From NCBI GenBank assembly GCA_025965395.1, contig JAOPXA010000072.1, positions 1 to 8,491 on the forward strand: 8,491 bases of DNA, read 5' to 3'. This document shows positions 6,267 to 8,491 of the stretch, one piece after another. The DNA is from Nocardioidaceae bacterium. Its GTDB lineage: Bacteria > Actinomycetota > Actinomycetes > Propionibacteriales > Nocardioidaceae. Below the pieces are notes generated by a model that ran no database searches, was not told the origin of the DNA, and saw nothing but the letters and a program-made list of their open reading frames with translations. The stretch's first letter is position 1, and the number at the start of each line of letters is the position of its first letter. A program made the position numbers and the translations under genes.

Positions 6267-7451
6267 ATGCGTTTTTCGGGGAACTCTGCACGCCTTGTCC
6301 TTGCCCTCGTCGCGGCTCTCGTCGCGTCGACCTTTGCTTTTGGTTCGGTTGCTCAAGCGGCCGACACCGCGCCAGCGGGCACGTATTTCACGGTCAAGCT
6401 CAACAACGACTCTCAGGGAGACTCCGCCCGCTTCCGCAAGAACGAGCGCGTGTGGTTCCGCGGTCATCTCTATGACGGTGCTGGCCGGCCGCTGGCCAAG
6501 AAGACCGTCGTCATCCAGGCTGACACCGGCGCAGGGTTCCGCAAGATCCTGACGGTGGTCACGACCAAGTCCGGTAGCTTCATCATCGACAAGAGGCCCT
6601 CCACGACGATCAGGTTCCGGGCCAAGTTCGCGGATGTGAAGTCGGCCAAGCTGACGGCTACGCTCAGCTCCCAGACGCGCACCCTCGAGTCGCGCGCCGC
6701 CGCGCTGGCCTTCAAGCTCGGCGCGCGAGTCTCGGACATCTCCGCCAGCTCGTTCAAGGGCAAGACGGTGCGCCAAGCGACGTTCGAGAACGGCATGTTG
6801 GTCACGACGGGTGGAAGCACGTGGGTCGTCGACGGCCGGATCAAGACCGCTTACGTGAAGGCGGGCGGCCCTTCAGGAAACCTCGGCGGCCCTATCGCTG
6901 AATACACCTGCCGGCTGTACGAAGGCGGCTGCATCCAGCGCTTTCAAAACGGTGTCATCTACGTCAACAGGCACGCCAAGAAAACGTCGGTCGTCGTCCA
7001 AGGCACCGGCAAGGCGATGATGATCGTCGCTGCCGCGCAGTCGCAGGTGGGCTATCGCGAGCCGTCCTATCGACACAGCAAGTACAACGTGTGGATGCAT
7101 CGAACCGGCCGTTACGACGCGTGGTGTGGCTATTTCCTCGCCTGGTCGAGCCGTGTCAGTGGCAATGGCAACGCGGTGATCAAGGCCAAGACCTTCGCGG
7201 GGATGGTCGCTGCCGAAAAGCGCCGCGGCCGTCTCAGCAGCTCGCCCGAAGTGGGCAAGCTCGCCTACATCGACTACTTCCGCAACAAGCGATCGACCCA
7301 CGTCGGCATCGTCGTCAAGCATCAGGGTGCCCACATCTGGACCATCGAGGGCAACGTCAGTGCGGGCGGCGGCTCGGGCTACCCGCGCGGCGTCAGGTTG
7401 GTCAAGCGCAAAGAGTCGCAGGTACGTTTTTACGCTTGGCCGCGGTTCTGA
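6267..7451 (+). CDS. Secreted CHAP-domain cell-wall hydrolase candidate with LGFP repeats
   Basis: 394 aa exported protein. A Sec signal peptide (residues 1-31, RLVLALVAALVASTFAF core, cleavage near AQA-AD) precedes three regions. Residues about 38-135 look like a beta-rich Ig/carbohydrate-binding-like domain (YDGAGRPLAKKTVV). Residues about 150-246 hold two LGFP-type repeats (GGPSGNLGGPIAEYT, IQRFQNGVIYV), known from actinobacterial wall-associated proteins. Residues about 250-394 form a CHAP-type NlpC/P60-superfamily domain. Probable catalytic residues are Cys287 in AWCGYFLAW, His345 in THVGIVV and Glu361/Asn363 in IEGNVS. Cys215 and Cys222 could form a disulfide in the second repeat. The likely role is peptidoglycan amidase or endopeptidase activity in wall remodelling; it may instead serve competition or spreading. 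No immunity, holin or secretion gene lies beside it. It diverges from the SDR gene and is followed 30 bp later by the next gene. Confidence 0.88.
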   Translation: MRFSGNSARLVLALVAALVASTFAFGSVAQAADTAPAGTYFTVKLNNDSQGDSARFRKNERVWFRGHLYDGAGRPLAKKTVVIQADTGAGFRKILTVVTTKSGSFIIDKRPSTTIRFRAKFADVKSAKLTATLSSQTRTLESRAAALAFKLGARVSDISASSFKGKTVRQATFENGMLVTTGGSTWVVDGRIKTAYVKAGGPSGNLGGPIAEYTCRLYEGGCIQRFQNGVIYVNRHAKKTSVVVQGTGKAMMIVAAAQSQVGYREPSYRHSKYNVWMHRTGRYDAWCGYFLAWSSRVSGNGNAVIKAKTFAGMVAAEKRRGRLSSSPEVGKLAYIDYFRNKRSTHVGIVVKHQGAHIWTIEGNVSAGGGSGYPRGVRLVKRKESQVRFYAWPRF

Positions 7452-7468
7452 TCTCAGCCCCGCGCGGG

Positions 7469-7474
7469 TAGGCT
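7469..7474 (+). promoter_or_regulatory. Predicted -10 box upstream of the alaS-linked small genes
   Basis: TAGGCT fits TANNNT and ends 7 nt before the ATG at 7482. A perfect palindrome CCCGCGCGGG (7459-7468) abuts it directly, inside the 30-bp gap after the CHAP gene. There is no good Shine-Dalgarno; only a bare AGG at 7470-7472. A leaderless start of an operon leading to alaS is the simplest reading. Confidence 0.45.
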
Positions 7475-7481
7475 CGCCTCT

Positions 7482-7969
7482 ATGCCCGTAGCGCAGATTT
7501 TGCTCATTCTCACGACGCTGATAGCGGTCGTGGCACTGGGTGTTGCGCTCGTCGTCCTGCTCAAGATGCGGCAGATGGTGGCAGACGCACGCCGAGCCGA
7601 TCGACCGTCCGACGTTGTCTCGCCCGGCCAGGAGGTCGTGCCTCTCGTGCACGTCGAAGCCGAGCTGGTCGACCCTGTCGAGCCGGGTTACGCGGTCGTC
7701 GAGGGCAAAGTGCTCGTCCAGCCGTCTCCTCAGCAGGTCCGCGCCGCGATCGTCGGCCGACCACTCGTGCGGCTCAATGTCGTGGTCGTCGGTATGGCTC
7801 ACGCCTTGCGTCCTGAGAGTCGCGATCGAATCCGCGGGTTGATGCGCCGTGAGTTCCGTGCCCGCAAGAAGCAACGGCGTCAGGCGGCCCGCCGTGCTGC
7901 GTATGCACATCAGCCGGCCAACTCGTCGACGCCCGTTGTTGCGGTGCCCGACCGCAGGGAGCTGGGGTC

Positions 7970-7973
<4 letters not shown>
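7482..7973 (+). CDS. Membrane-anchored protein of unknown function upstream of alaS
   Basis: 163 aa; no family recognised with confidence. One transmembrane helix spans about residues 5-27 and is followed by a basic stretch (KMRQMVADARRADR), suggesting an N-out anchor with a cytoplasmic body. The middle (52-105) is rich in Val with alternating polar residues and looks like beta structure. Residues 110-141 are strongly basic (RREFRARKKQRRQAARR) and probably helical, so they could bind nucleic acid or acidic lipid headgroups. The tail 142-163 is Pro/Ser-rich and probably disordered. In many actinobacteria a DUF948 membrane protein occupies this position before alaS; this protein has the position and topology, but I cannot see a clear DUF948 sequence match. 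Its stop overlaps the next start by 4 nt (GTGA). Confidence 0.8.

Positions 7974-8491
<518 letters not shown>

Noticed and set aside
6267..7451. CHAP protein as a phage endolysin or polymorphic toxin
   Set aside because: It has a Sec signal peptide and LGFP wall repeats, with no phage genes, immunity gene or secretion apparatus nearby; a host wall hydrolase is simpler.

Overview
The window is about 8.5 kb of GC-rich (roughly two-thirds G+C), densely packed bacterial chromosome. Gene order (MBL hydrolase end, hisS, aspS, then rarA, then small membrane proteins, then alaS), frequent GTG starts, GTGA/TGATG stop-start overlaps and TANNNT -10 boxes all point to an actinobacterium. The protein sequences look most like Propionibacteriales/Nocardioidaceae; that placement is from memory of related proteins, not from a search.

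Layout. Positions 1-3195 (+): the last 29 codons of a metallo-beta-lactamase-fold hydrolase, then hisS 2 bp later and aspS overlapping hisS by 4 bp, probably one transcript. Positions 3196-3835: a four-helix membrane protein of unknown family with its own Shine-Dalgarno, flanked by short intergenic regions that share the octamer CCCCTCAC. Positions 3836-5212 (+): rarA, which appears leaderless. Positions 5213-5318: a convergent intergenic region filled by a 67-nt interrupted palindrome. Positions 5319-6134 (-): a short-chain dehydrogenase. Positions 6135-6266: a divergent promoter region. Positions 6267-7451 (+): a secreted wall-associated CHAP-domain hydrolase with LGFP repeats. Positions 7482-8491 (+): two small membrane-anchored proteins and the first 82 codons of alaS, all overlapping and probably co-transcribed.

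Function. The core genes serve translation (His-, Asp- and Ala-tRNA synthetases) and replication-fork maintenance (RarA). The AspRS carries signature residues of the non-discriminating type, which predicts Asn-tRNA formation through GatCAB. The HisRS belongs to a eukaryote/archaea-like subfamily rather than the LRPEGT type. The SDR and the CHAP protein look like accessory genes between rarA and the alaS cluster.

I found no CRISPR array, transposase, tRNA, rRNA, toxin-antitoxin pair or recognisable defence system. The strongest unexplained signal is the 5242-5308 palindrome. Next is the recurrence of a TANNNT box 5-7 nt upstream of three start codons.
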